Positions 1 through 8,050 of a stretch of DNA of 64,000 nt are shown here, one piece after another. The DNA is taken from contig NZ_QVON01000005.1 of assembly GCF_003426735.1 (NCBI RefSeq), forward strand, positions 62,001 through 126,000, read 5' to 3'. The notes under the pieces were generated by a model that saw nothing but the letters and a program-made list of their open reading frames with translations, ran no database searches and was not told the origin of the DNA. The first letter of the stretch is position 1, and the number at the start of each line of letters is the position of its first letter. The position numbers were made by a program, and so were the translations under genes. This stretch comes from Arenibacter sp. P308M17 (lineage in GTDB: Bacteria > Bacteroidota > Bacteroidia > Flavobacteriales > Flavobacteriaceae).

Positions 1-588
1 CATTTGCCGGCTTTGGATTTTAGACCCTATAAGATAGGGGCCAATATAGAGGAAGGTATGAGCGTTCCGGAGAACGCACCGGTGGCCATTTTTGATTACA
101 GTTGGAAATTTAATGTGGATGGGGTAGAAAAGGTAGTGGTTACCAATGGCGATTACCCTGCTGTGGATGGCGAGTTCATTGATGTGGAAACCAAAGAAGT
201 TCAAAAGGGGTACGAACCACCTATCCATGATTTTACCATTGAAAAGGACGGTGAGGATATGGCTGCTTCCTTCCTACAGGAACCCAAACTGGTTATGGTG
301 ATAGCCTATGATCTGGCAAAGAGCAATTACCGCGCATTTGTGGAGATAAAGAAGGTGACGGATACAGCCATAAAGAACGGTTATAAGGTAATAGGTATGT
401 CCGCTTCAGGAAAGGATTATACCCAAAAGATGAAAAATGAATATCAATTGGGGTTCGATTTTTATTTCACTGATGAAACCACTTTAAAAACAATTGTACG
501 TTCCAATCCGGGAGTTTTGGTATTGGAGAAGGGTACCATTGTACAGAAAGTGCATTACAACGACATGAAGGATTTAAAGTTTGAATGA
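1..588 (+). CDS. DoxX-like (BT_3928-type) membrane protein, C-terminal part
   Basis: The reading frame is open from base 1, so the start and N-terminal half lie outside the window; the TTG at base 4 is not a credible start. The visible 195 residues form a soluble C-terminal domain with a thioredoxin-like look (MVIAYDL strand near residue 98, alternating helices and strands afterwards) but without a CxxC motif. In Flavobacteriaceae the gene directly before tpiA is usually a DoxX-family protein of roughly 360 residues with N-terminal membrane helices and such a tail; the name rests on that gene order plus the tail, not on visible DoxX helices. It ends 78 bp before tpiA on the same strand and may be cotranscribed with it. 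Function unknown, possibly membrane redox-related. Confidence 0.7.
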   Translation, partial: HLPALDFRPYKIGANIEEGMSVPENAPVAIFDYSWKFNVDGVEKVVVTNGDYPAVDGEFIDVETKEVQKGYEPPIHDFTIEKDGEDMAASFLQEPKLVMVIAYDLAKSNYRAFVEIKKVTDTAIKNGYKVIGMSASGKDYTQKMKNEYQLGFDFYFTDETTLKTIVRSNPGVLVLEKGTIVQKVHYNDMKDLKFE

Positions 589-666
589 TTTTGTGGTCAT
601 ATCCTTAAAGCCCAAAGGCGAATAGGCCTAAATCTTATAAAGAAAAAAACATAAATTAGAATTACA

Positions 667-1422
667 ATGAGAAGTAAAATAGTAGCAGGGAATTGGAAAA
701 TGAACAAGAATTTAGAGGAAACGGAAGTGCTGTTGGCAGAACTTTCCGCTAAACTTCCAGATACCAAGGCCGAAGTGATGGTAGCACCAACATTTGTAAA
801 TTTGGCGGCCGCTGTGGATAAATTAAAATCGTCTACCATTGAGGTCATTGCCCAAAACATGCATTTTGCGGAAAATGGGGCCTACACAGGCGAAATATCG
901 GCCGATATGCTGTTGGGGATAGGAGTGGACACCATTATTATAGGGCACTCCGAGAGAAGGGCCTATTTTGGGGAGACCGATGAGATTTTGGCCAAGAAAG
1001 TGGTGGCCGCCCTGGCAAAAAACATGAGGGTAATGTTTTGCTTTGGTGAGGAATTGGAGGATCGTAAGTCCGGCAACCACTTTAATGTTGTGGAAAGCCA
1101 ATTGAAAAATGCGCTGTTTTCCCTGGATGCCTCGGCATGGAGTAAAATTATTCTGGCCTACGAGCCGGTATGGGCCATTGGTACGGGAGAAACCGCTTCT
1201 CCGGAACAGGCACAGGAAATGCACGCTTTTATCCGTAAAACCATTACCAATGCCTATGATGAGGGCATAGCCAACAATGTATCCATACTTTACGGAGGTA
1301 GTGTAAAACCAAATAATGCGGTCGAAATTTTTTCCAAGCCGGATGTGGATGGTGGACTAATAGGTGGGGCTGCATTGATTGCGGACGATTTTATTGCTAT
1401 AATCAAAGCAATAGACTACTAG
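667..1422 (+). CDS. tpiA: Triosephosphate isomerase
   Basis: Cytoplasmic glycolytic and gluconeogenic enzyme that interconverts dihydroxyacetone phosphate and glyceraldehyde 3-phosphate. The 251-residue length is normal for the family. All catalytic signatures are visible: Asn9 and Lys11 in GNWKMN, the electrophile His94 in GHSERR, the base Glu166 in AYEPVWAIGTG, and the phosphate-binding ILYGGSVKPNN loop near residue 216. ATG start at 667. A strong terminator-like hairpin follows at 1500-1528. The upstream DoxX-like gene and downstream prmA reproduce the usual Flavobacteriaceae order. Confidence 0.98.
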   Translation: MRSKIVAGNWKMNKNLEETEVLLAELSAKLPDTKAEVMVAPTFVNLAAAVDKLKSSTIEVIAQNMHFAENGAYTGEISADMLLGIGVDTIIIGHSERRAYFGETDEILAKKVVAALAKNMRVMFCFGEELEDRKSGNHFNVVESQLKNALFSLDASAWSKIILAYEPVWAIGTGETASPEQAQEMHAFIRKTITNAYDEGIANNVSILYGGSVKPNNAVEIFSKPDVDGGLIGGAALIADDFIAIIKAIDY

Positions 1423-1499
1423 GTACATAAGAATTGAGATACATTCCTTGGTAAATATAGTTTTACGAGGATTTTGTGTCAACCATAGATCAGGAAAGG

Positions 1500-1528
1500 C
1501 CCGTTGAACCATCAACGGGTTCTTTTTC
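1500..1528 (+). terminator. Rho-independent terminator after tpiA
   Basis: A perfect 8-bp stem (CCCGTTGA at 1500-1507, TCAACGGG at 1512-1519) closes an ACCA tetraloop and is followed by TTCTTTTTC. It lies between tpiA and prmA. A GTG-initiated reading of prmA from 1476 would run straight through this hairpin, which argues for the internal ATG at 1563 as the real prmA start. Confidence 0.88.
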
Positions 1529-1562
1529 TAAAAACGGGTTTCTAAATTTACATATTTATATA

Positions 1563-2399
1563 ATGTCGAATTCGATATACCTAGAGTATAATTTTAAGGT
1601 CGAGCCCGTTCAACCGGCTTCGGACATTCTTATAGCTGAATTGGGGGAGGTGCAATTTGAAAGTTTTGTAGAAACCGAGGATGGGGTTCTGGCCTATATC
1701 AAAAAGGAAGATTGGTATCCAAGTATTCTGGACGACCTACAGATTTTTACCAACCCCTTGTTTCATATTGATTATGACTTTTCGGAAATAGAACAGGAGA
1801 ATTGGAACGCCACCTGGGAAAGTAATTTTAGTCCCATACAAGTGGGGCGTCAATGTGTAATCAGGGCTCCTTTTCATGAACGGCCCCAGGTAGATTATGA
1901 TATTGTGATAGAACCGAAGATGAGTTTCGGGACCGGTCACCATGAAACTACCTATATGATGTTACAGCATATATTGGAGCATGATTTTATCGGCAAATCC
2001 GTTTTGGATATGGGAAGTGGAACCGGGGTTTTGGCCATTTTGGCGGCCATGAAGGGAGCGGCTTCCATAGATGCCATAGATATAGATAATTGGTGCTACT
2101 TAAACGCTAAAGAGAATATTGAGCGCAATAATTGCGACCATATCAATGTTTACGAAGGAACTGCCGATTTACTGGTAGACCAGCAATACGACATTATCAT
2201 AGCCAATATAAATAGAAACATTTTGTTGGAAGACGTTCCTACCTATGTGAAATGCCTGGACAAGAGCGGTATATTGTTTTTGAGCGGCTTTTATAAAGAA
2301 GATATACCACAGATTTCGGAAAGATGTAGGGAAGTAGGCTTAAAATTTGAAAAAAATCTGGAAAAGAATAATTGGGTTGCCGTAAAATACGTATTTTAG
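1563..2399 (+). CDS. prmA: Ribosomal protein L11 methyltransferase
   Basis: SAM-dependent methyltransferase of the PrmA family, which trimethylates ribosomal protein L11 on lysines and its N-terminus. With the ATG at 1563 it has 278 residues, normal for the family. The frame is open back to a GTG at 1476, but that stretch contains the tpiA terminator and encodes no conserved sequence. Visible are the PrmA hallmark SFGTGHHETT at 121-130, SAM motif I (DMGSGTGVLAILAA, about 149-162), the acidic DAIDID loop, and IIANINRNIL for the N-P/I-x-x motif region. An AGGAGG overlapping its end leads into clpS, so the two are probably cotranscribed. Confidence 0.95.
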   Translation: MSNSIYLEYNFKVEPVQPASDILIAELGEVQFESFVETEDGVLAYIKKEDWYPSILDDLQIFTNPLFHIDYDFSEIEQENWNATWESNFSPIQVGRQCVIRAPFHERPQVDYDIVIEPKMSFGTGHHETTYMMLQHILEHDFIGKSVLDMGSGTGVLAILAAMKGAASIDAIDIDNWCYLNAKENIERNNCDHINVYEGTADLLVDQQYDIIIANINRNILLEDVPTYVKCLDKSGILFLSGFYKEDIPQISERCREVGLKFEKNLEKNNWVAVKYVF

Positions 2400-2420
2400 G
2401 AGGTATTAAAATTGAATTCT

Positions 2421-2696
2421 ATGAGTACAAAGGAAAAAGTCTCGGAAGAATTACTTTTGGATGAGGAGACAGTAAAGCAGAATGAGATTGTTTTGTTCAA
2501 TGATGAGGTTAATACTTTTGATCACGTTATTGAAACTTTGATAATGGCCTGTGACCATACTCCGGAACAGGCGGAACAATGCTCCCTTATTGTACATTAC
2601 AACGGTAAATGTACGGTTAAGACGGGGGAATATAAGGATTTAAAGCCAAGATGCACCAAGCTTTTGAATGCAGGATTAAGTGCAGAGATCATGTAG
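2421..2696 (+). CDS. clpS: ATP-dependent Clp protease adaptor ClpS
   Basis: Adaptor that delivers N-degron substrates to ClpA/ClpC-ClpP. The 91-residue product has the family core: LFNDEVNTFDHVIETL at about 26-41 and the second half ending QAEQCSLIVHYNGKCTVKTG, with the conserved H/DH pocket residues. ATG at 2421 is chosen by similarity to typical flavobacterial ClpS N-termini. A TTG at 2412 sits 8 nt after an AGGAGG (2398-2403) and would add three residues, so the exact start is open. It is the last gene of the housekeeping run; a repeat-filled gap follows. Confidence 0.92.
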   Translation: MSTKEKVSEELLLDEETVKQNEIVLFNDEVNTFDHVIETLIMACDHTPEQAEQCSLIVHYNGKCTVKTGEYKDLKPRCTKLLNAGLSAEIM

Positions 2697-2782
2697 CCGG
2701 GAAATAGATTCCAAAAGCTTTTTCTTCTTTTTTAAACAAACCATTCCACTTCCCAATGCAGGGAGTAGTTTTGGCCTAGCCG

Positions 2783-3053
2783 ATAATGGGCAATTAACAA
2801 TGGACAAAAAGCAATTAACAATTAGCAATGGAGAGGATAATGGCGTTCCATGTTGAAAAAATCCCTTCCTGAGACGGCCCGTCCCACATTTTTATGGAAG
2901 TTGGGGTGTATATTGATGGAGATTGATCGGATCTCGGTTGCTATTGCAATCCCATTAAATTTGGGTGTACACAATTGACAAAAGCCAGTGGACAGTGAAC
3001 CCCGTTTTTTTATAAACTACTCATTGCTTACAGCTTAGGGCTTACGGCTTACT
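2783..3053. repeat. Degenerate heptanucleotide arrays between clpS and the YeeE pair
   Basis: The 427-bp space 2697-3123 holds no supportable gene. It contains three runs that keep an exact 7-bp register. At 2783-2831 there are seven units of the type ACAATTA/GCAATGG; at 2971-2998 four units reading ACAATTG, ACAAAAG, CCAGTGG, ACAGTGA; at 3026-3053 four units of the type GCTTACG. The same two unit types occur in the same order at 10652-10761, and related heptads at 4347-4409. The units look like a family-specific minisatellite; no function can be read from the sequence. Confidence 0.75.
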
Positions 3054-3123
3054 GCCAACTTATCTTCCAGCCCTTGTCAAGGAATTCGGTTCCTTTCCAA
3101 GACCCCTGCCATTGCCCAATAGT

Positions 3124-3537
3124 TTAATGGGGCAATTTTTTTTGGAGAAGGCCATAGGCGAAAGTACCCAATAACGCTGCTGCAATTACAATAAGCATGC
3201 TAAAAATACCGGTACCCACCAAAATGTACATGGGTCCGGGACAAGCACCTGCCAAGGCCCAACCCAATCCGAAGATGGTGCCTCCAAGAATATATCGTAC
3301 AACCCCTTTATCTTTTGGAACCAGATCTATTTCTTGCCCTTCTGTACTCCGAACCTTAAATTTTTTAAAGAGCCAAATAAAAAGAATCCCTAAAGAAACT
3401 GCAGAACCAATAATTCCGTACATGTGAAAGGACTGAAATTTGAACATTTCATAAATACGGTACCAGGACACTGCTTCCGATTTTACCAGCACAATTCCAA
3501 AAAAGATACCTACCAACAAGAATTTTAAGAATTTCAT
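3124..3537 (-). CDS. YeeE/YedE (DUF6691-type) transporter subunit, small half
   Basis: Integral membrane protein of 137 residues with about four helices, ending in the family signature GWALAGACPGPMYILVGTG (about residues 98-116), where the Cys before PGP is the conserved cysteine of the YeeE/YedE (TsuA-like) sulfur transport fold. The frame is open to an upstream start at 3579, but the ATG at 3537 (MKFLKFLLVG) gives a clean N-terminus and removes overlap with the preceding gene. It follows the larger half by 34 bp on the same strand. Split YeeE pairs are common in Bacteroidota and Proteobacteria and are linked to thiosulfate or other reduced sulfur uptake; the substrate here is not determined. 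Confidence 0.85.
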   Translation of the reverse strand: MKFLKFLLVGIFFGIVLVKSEAVSWYRIYEMFKFQSFHMYGIIGSAVSLGILFIWLFKKFKVRSTEGQEIDLVPKDKGVVRYILGGTIFGLGWALAGACPGPMYILVGTGIFSMLIVIAAALLGTFAYGLLQKKLPH

Positions 3538-3571
3538 TTTTATAATTTTTACTAATTGTCCAACACTTTTG

Positions 3572-4132
3572 CTACCCAAAAATCAGGGGCAGGATAAGGA
3601 ACGTCATTATGAGTCCACCTATAAAAAAACCTATTACGGCAATAAGGGAGGGCAGTTGAAGGTTGCTTAGGCCGGTTATGGCATGGCCCGAAGTACATCC
3701 TCCTGCATACCTTGTTCCAAAGCCCACCAAAAACCCTGCAATGACCAGGACAGAAATTCCTTTTAGGCTCAATACGCTTTCCCAGCTATAGATCTCTGGG
3801 GGCAAGAGCGTCTCCCCAACGGTATTGAACCCTAAGTCATTTAGCTCCGAAATGGTTTCGGCATTTAGAGCAATTGCCGATCCATCGGATAAAAATTGGG
3901 TTGCTATATAACCGCCCAGTACGGCACCTAGAACAACGGTCAGATTCCAGCGATGGGCCTTCCAATCCAACTTAAAGTAGTCCGAATATTTTCCCGCACC
4001 CCCAATGGAACATAATGTTTGCAAGTTGGAAGACATACCGAATGTTTTACCAAAATAGACTAGAAGTAGCATTACCAAGGCAATTAAAGGCCCGGACACG
4101 TACCAGGGCCAGGGTTGAAGTAAAATATCCAT
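3572..4132 (-). CDS. YeeE/YedE family transporter subunit, large half
   Basis: A 186-residue membrane protein with about five helices. The signature GFGTRYAGGCTSGHAITGL (about 137-155) contains the conserved Cys of the GGCTSGHG motif, seen in YeeE/YedE proteins that conduct thiosulfate-like sulfur compounds. ATG at 4132. It is the first gene of a two-gene operon; the second gene carries the complementary GACPGP half, so the pair together makes one full YeeE/YedE fold. No rhodanese or sulfur oxidation gene is adjacent, so the pathway is not fixed by context. Confidence 0.87.
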   Translation of the reverse strand: MDILLQPWPWYVSGPLIALVMLLLVYFGKTFGMSSNLQTLCSIGGAGKYSDYFKLDWKAHRWNLTVVLGAVLGGYIATQFLSDGSAIALNAETISELNDLGFNTVGETLLPPEIYSWESVLSLKGISVLVIAGFLVGFGTRYAGGCTSGHAITGLSNLQLPSLIAVIGFFIGGLIMTFLILPLIFG

Positions 4133-4480
4133 ATCAATATTTATTATGTAGCAAATATAAGGATATAAATTTCCGACTATTGTAGTTGGCCATGGTAAAA
4201 AGTGATGGACTTGACTTGGTTTATTATCAGTTAAAGGTTAAAACCCTGTCCGGTGCCGTTCGGACGGGCCTGCCTTTGCCGGCCGGTAGGCCTGCTTCCG
4301 ATGGTTATTGGGATTTGTTTCCAAAGACTTTGGGGGTCCACGGTTTGCAAAAAGCAGTGGGTGGTAAACCGTGTTCAGTAAACAGTTTTTAGTGTCTACT
4401 GACCACTGCTTGCTTATCCAATTCCATTCCAGAATCCCTGTCGGTAGGCAGGCTTTTAATTTCGTGGCATGGTAGTCTAT
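4133..4480. repeat. Repeat-filled gap with GC-rich inverted segment and heptads
   Basis: No gene is supportable here. Bases 4245-4300 are a GC-rich segment with several GGCCTGCC/GGCAGGCC-like inverted pieces, a type of sequence that recurs near 10620, 10805, 24600, 48050 and 58260. Bases 4347-4409 again read as 7-bp units in register (GCAAAAA, GCAGTGG, GTGGTAA, ACCGTGT, TCAGTAA, ACAGTTT, TTAGTGT, CTACTGA, CCACTGC). The open frame through this gap is repeat sequence and lacks protein-like composition. Confidence 0.65.
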
Positions 4481-6538
4481 TTAGTTTAGGACTATCTCGT
4501 CCAAAAACAACCAACTTTTACCTCCCGGATTGGGGTGCCAGGAAGGATTCTTGAGCTGACTTATTACTTCCACTTTTACGAATTTGGATTTGGTAGGTGG
4601 TATGTTAAGGTCGAAAAATTGGAATTTGGTATCCGAGTTGGATTTTTCCTGTGGTACCTTCTCCGTATGAACAAGCTTAAAATTATTACCATCCTGGGAG
4701 ACCCATACCTTAAAGCCTATGGGGTAAAAAATCCATTTCTCAGGGGAAGAAAATGCCCCTACCGATACGCTGGATATCAATTCTTCTTTTTGGAGCCTTA
4801 GGGTGGCCGCAAAACTACTGCCTTCGTAGCCTATCCAATTGCCGTCTACTAAATTGCTGGTCCCTCTTTTCAGATCTATTAAGGTATTTCCTCCATTTCC
4901 CTTGTATTTTTCGCTGGGCTTATTGATAAGGGTAATGGATTTGGGCAGAATATTCGATCTTTTAAAACTCACTGTTTTTACGGGGCTTAATTCCCAACCC
5001 GGTTTATGGCTAACGGCCTTGAGCTGGGTAGAATTGGTAAGTACAATGGGGTCCTTGTATTTAGTTGACGTGCTGTCCGGTTCCGAACCGTTCAAGGTGT
5101 AGTATAGGTCTACTCCCTTATAAAAATAGTCTAGGGTCACTTTAATTGAATCCTTGAAGAAATCCGTAGCTGCAATTATGGTAGGTGGCTCCAAGCTGGA
5201 CGGACTAAAGATATTTTCGTTGATACTTACTATCGTAATATCCTTGTTCTTACTACTGAAACGATCCAACGCTTCTTTAGAGATTTTGGAATTCCATGGA
5301 TATAAGGTTTTTAAACCGTTTAGGGAGGTCAATTTTTCCAGACCCTGATCAGTAATATCGGTACCGTATATGTTTAGGGACTCCAAGTGTTTCAAATCTC
5401 CTATAGCCTCTATGGACTTATCAGTGATCTTTGTATTTTGTAATTGCAGTTTGGTGAGGTTCTTGAAGGTGGTTAGGTATGAGGAAATAGTGTCATTGAA
5501 ATTAGTGTTGCCCAAATTGAGTTCAACAATGTTTCCTGCATATTTTTTTAATGCCTTCAGATCATTTTTTCCAACACTTTTGTTGCCGGACAAATTTACT
5601 ATCAAGAGGGGATTTTTTTCTGCCAATTTTGTGATTATAGGGTTGTTGATGTTGATGGAGGCCAACCAATTTTCGGGAACCATGGATACTTTTTCGGCAA
5701 TAAGGGCCCTGGTGGAAGTGTCCTTTTCCAATGAATATAGGATATCACTTATCCTTTCGGTCTTATCCAAAGTCCCGGCCAAACAATCAAAGCAGTTATC
5801 ATGGCCTATCCACCATTCCAATAATTGAATTTCCTGATCGGTCAGTTGAAGCTTGCCCTTAGGGGGCATATGGTCCTCGTCTTCCATGGGTAGTTTAATA
5901 TGGTGTACCAACCTTGGGGCTTCTCCCTTTTCCGCAATCAACAAGCTGCCGGATTCCCCCCCTTTAAGGAGCTGTTCTCTGTTGGTCATGATCAGACCTC
6001 CCTTAACCTTGTTGGGATTGTGACAGCCTGTACATTTATTATCCAGAATTGGCATGATAATATCGTTGAATACCAAGGCTTTGTCAACGTTCGTTATCAC
6101 CACCTTTTCGGTCGTTCCATTATTATAGAGGTAGTCCTCTCCATGGGTCATACTTCCCCCATAATGCCCTGTTAGGCCTAAAAGGCCCATTACGGCAATA
6201 AAAAGGGGTAGGTACATGTTTTTGGACCAGGTCTTCTGATATTTTTTTATAATGTAAAGTAAGATACTGCCTATGGCCAATGCAACGGCCAACCAACGAT
6301 GTCTGAACAACAGGGTCCCATCATAACCTCCATCTTCGCCCAATAACCAACCACTGGCCACGGATAGCACTGTGCTTGCCGCAGCAACGGCAAGGGTAAA
6401 GGTGATAATGTGGTTCACCATTTCGGAATCTTTCTTTCTAAAGTAGAGTTCCATTAGAAAGGCCACTACAAGAATACCAATGGGCAAATGTACCAATAGG
6501 GGATGCAGACGACCAAGGCTTATAATCTGAAGTATCAT
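4481..6538 (-). CDS. Membrane c-type cytochrome with LRR, hexosaminidase-C-type and discoidin-like domains
   Basis: A 685-residue mosaic. Residues 1-128 contain four membrane helices opening with HPLLVHLPIG (DUF2231-like). A planctomycete-type cytochrome c domain follows with one heme motif CTGCH at 169-173 and a candidate Met ligand in EDHMPPKG near 224. Residues about 300-440 are leucine-rich-repeat-like (repeated LxxLxLxNT). About 455-530 matches the chitobiase/beta-hexosaminidase C-terminal repeat type (YYTLNGSEPDSTS). The end, about 545-685, is discoidin-like and closes with SWLFLDEIVLN, closely resembling the tail of the DUF4838 lipoprotein at 20700. It is the last gene of a three-gene operon, 16 bp after the DUF1501 gene. 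Likely role: electron transfer or substrate binding at the cell envelope; the substrate is unknown. Confidence 0.8.
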   Translation of the reverse strand: MILQIISLGRLHPLLVHLPIGILVVAFLMELYFRKKDSEMVNHIITFTLAVAAASTVLSVASGWLLGEDGGYDGTLLFRHRWLAVALAIGSILLYIIKKYQKTWSKNMYLPLFIAVMGLLGLTGHYGGSMTHGEDYLYNNGTTEKVVITNVDKALVFNDIIMPILDNKCTGCHNPNKVKGGLIMTNREQLLKGGESGSLLIAEKGEAPRLVHHIKLPMEDEDHMPPKGKLQLTDQEIQLLEWWIGHDNCFDCLAGTLDKTERISDILYSLEKDTSTRALIAEKVSMVPENWLASININNPIITKLAEKNPLLIVNLSGNKSVGKNDLKALKKYAGNIVELNLGNTNFNDTISSYLTTFKNLTKLQLQNTKITDKSIEAIGDLKHLESLNIYGTDITDQGLEKLTSLNGLKTLYPWNSKISKEALDRFSSKNKDITIVSINENIFSPSSLEPPTIIAATDFFKDSIKVTLDYFYKGVDLYYTLNGSEPDSTSTKYKDPIVLTNSTQLKAVSHKPGWELSPVKTVSFKRSNILPKSITLINKPSEKYKGNGGNTLIDLKRGTSNLVDGNWIGYEGSSFAATLRLQKEELISSVSVGAFSSPEKWIFYPIGFKVWVSQDGNNFKLVHTEKVPQEKSNSDTKFQFFDLNIPPTKSKFVKVEVISQLKNPSWHPNPGGKSWLFLDEIVLN

Positions 6539-6554
6539 ACTATGGTTTATAGGC

Positions 6555-8048
6555 TTAGGTTAGGATATCCTTTACAATATGGCCTTCCACATCTGTTAAT
6601 CTAAACCTTCTTCCTTGGTATTTATAAGTTAATTTCTCATGGTCTATGCCCAATAAATGTAACATTGTAGCTTGAAAATCATGTACATGCACCGGATCCT
6701 TTACAATATTGTATCCAAAGTCATCCGTTTCTCCATAGACGATACCGGGCTTAATACCTCCACCGGCCATCCAAATGGAAAAAGAACGTGGATGATGGTC
6801 CCTGCCATAATTGGTGTCCGTTAAAAGGCCTTGCGAATAATTGGTCCTTCCAAATTCCCCTCCCCAAATTACTAGGGTATCTTCCAATAATCCCCGTTGT
6901 TTAAGATCGGCAACTAAAGCGGCAGAGGCCTGATCTACGTCTTTTGCCTGTTTGGCAATGGCGTTGGGAAGATTGTCGTGTTGGTCCCAGCCCATATGGT
7001 ACAATTGGATAAAACGAACGTCCTGTTCCGCCAATCTTCTGGCCAAAAGGCAATTTGCGGCGTAGGTTCCCGGAATCTTGGCCTCGGGTCCGTACATTTC
7101 ATAGATATAATCGGGTTCATTGGCGGTATCCATGACATTGGGTACAGAGGTTTGCATTCTATATGCCATTTCATATTGGGCAATCCTACTTTTTATTTCC
7201 GGGTCCCCGGATTTTTGATAGTGTTTGTCGTTCAAGGCGGCCAAATTGTCCAGCATTTCGCGTTTAACCTCTTTGGTAATTCCCTTAGGGTCGTTCAAAT
7301 ACAGAACGGGGTCCTTGGCGGCCCTAAATTGAACACCTTGGTGTAGGGAATGTAAAAATCCATTGCCCCATAACCTAGTGTACAAGGGTTGTCCGTTGGG
7401 TCTTCCGGTACCTCGCGACAATAGGACCGTGAATGCCGGGAGGTTTTCATTTTCACTGCCCAGGCCATAACTTAGCCAAGATCCAATACTGGGCCTTCCC
7501 GGTTGTTGGGAACCGGTCTGGAAGAATGTCACTGCAGGATCATGATTGATGGCTTCCGTGTACATCGATTTTATAATGCATAGTTCATCTACCATCTTGG
7601 CAGTATAGGGCAGAATATCGCTTATGTAGGTGCCGTTTTTGCCATGTTGGCTAAAATTGTGGAGGGAGCCGACCAAGGGGAACCTATCCTGTCCGGAAGT
7701 CATCCCGGTAAGACGTTGTCCGTTTCTGATAGATTCTGGAAGATCTTCCCCACGCCTTTTGTTCAATAGAGGTTTATAATCAAAAAGTTCCAATTGGGAA
7801 GGTCCCCCGCTTTGGAACAGATATATTACCCTTTTAATTTTGGCAGGGTGGTGCAAAGAATTAAGAATTCCCTTTACCCCTTCCAATCCATCGTCCTTGG
7901 TGAGTATGCCATTTTCATCCTTTCTAAATAGGTTGGCCCCTAAAAGGGATGCCAAGGCTACCCCGCCTACGCCCAAGGCCGTTTTGCCCAAAAAGGACCT
8001 TCTGTTTAGGATCAAGGATCGTTCTTCTATAATTTTTTTTTCGCTCAT
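6555..8048 (-). CDS. DUF1501 family Tat-exported protein
   Basis: A 497-residue protein with a twin-arginine signal (RRSFLGK, Arg16-Arg17, then a hydrophobic GVGGVALASLLGA stretch). DUF1501 proteins belong to the alkaline-phosphatase/sulfatase superfamily; visible landmarks are YLFQSGGPSQLELFDYKP, VIWGGEFGRTNYSQG and GRDHHPRSFSIWMAGGGIKPG, the last resembling metal-ligand segments of sulfatase folds. The frame opens at a TTG (8054), but the ATG at 8048 lies 2 nt beyond the stop of the preceding gene and is the better start. DUF1501 and DUF1549/DUF1553 genes are habitual partners in Planctomycetes and some Bacteroidota; the biochemical activity is not established. Confidence 0.9.
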   Translation of the reverse strand: MSEKKIIEERSLILNRRSFLGKTALGVGGVALASLLGANLFRKDENGILTKDDGLEGVKGILNSLHHPAKIKRVIYLFQSGGPSQLELFDYKPLLNKRRGEDLPESIRNGQRLTGMTSGQDRFPLVGSLHNFSQHGKNGTYISDILPYTAKMVDELCIIKSMYTEAINHDPAVTFFQTGSQQPGRPSIGSWLSYGLGSENENLPAFTVLLSRGTGRPNGQPLYTRLWGNGFLHSLHQGVQFRAAKDPVLYLNDPKGITKEVKREMLDNLAALNDKHYQKSGDPEIKSRIAQYEMAYRMQTSVPNVMDTANEPDYIYEMYGPEAKIPGTYAANCLLARRLAEQDVRFIQLYHMGWDQHDNLPNAIAKQAKDVDQASAALVADLKQRGLLEDTLVIWGGEFGRTNYSQGLLTDTNYGRDHHPRSFSIWMAGGGIKPGIVYGETDDFGYNIVKDPVHVHDFQATMLHLLGIDHEKLTYKYQGRRFRLTDVEGHIVKDILT

Positions 8049-8050
8049 GA

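Noticed and set aside
1476-1562. Longer prmA start at GTG 1476
   Set aside because: The extension spans the tpiA terminator hairpin and is not protein-like; ATG 1563 fits the family.
2783-2831. CRISPR-like array
   Set aside because: The units are 7 bp and contiguous, with no spacers and no cas genes; no CRISPR array was seen anywhere in the window.
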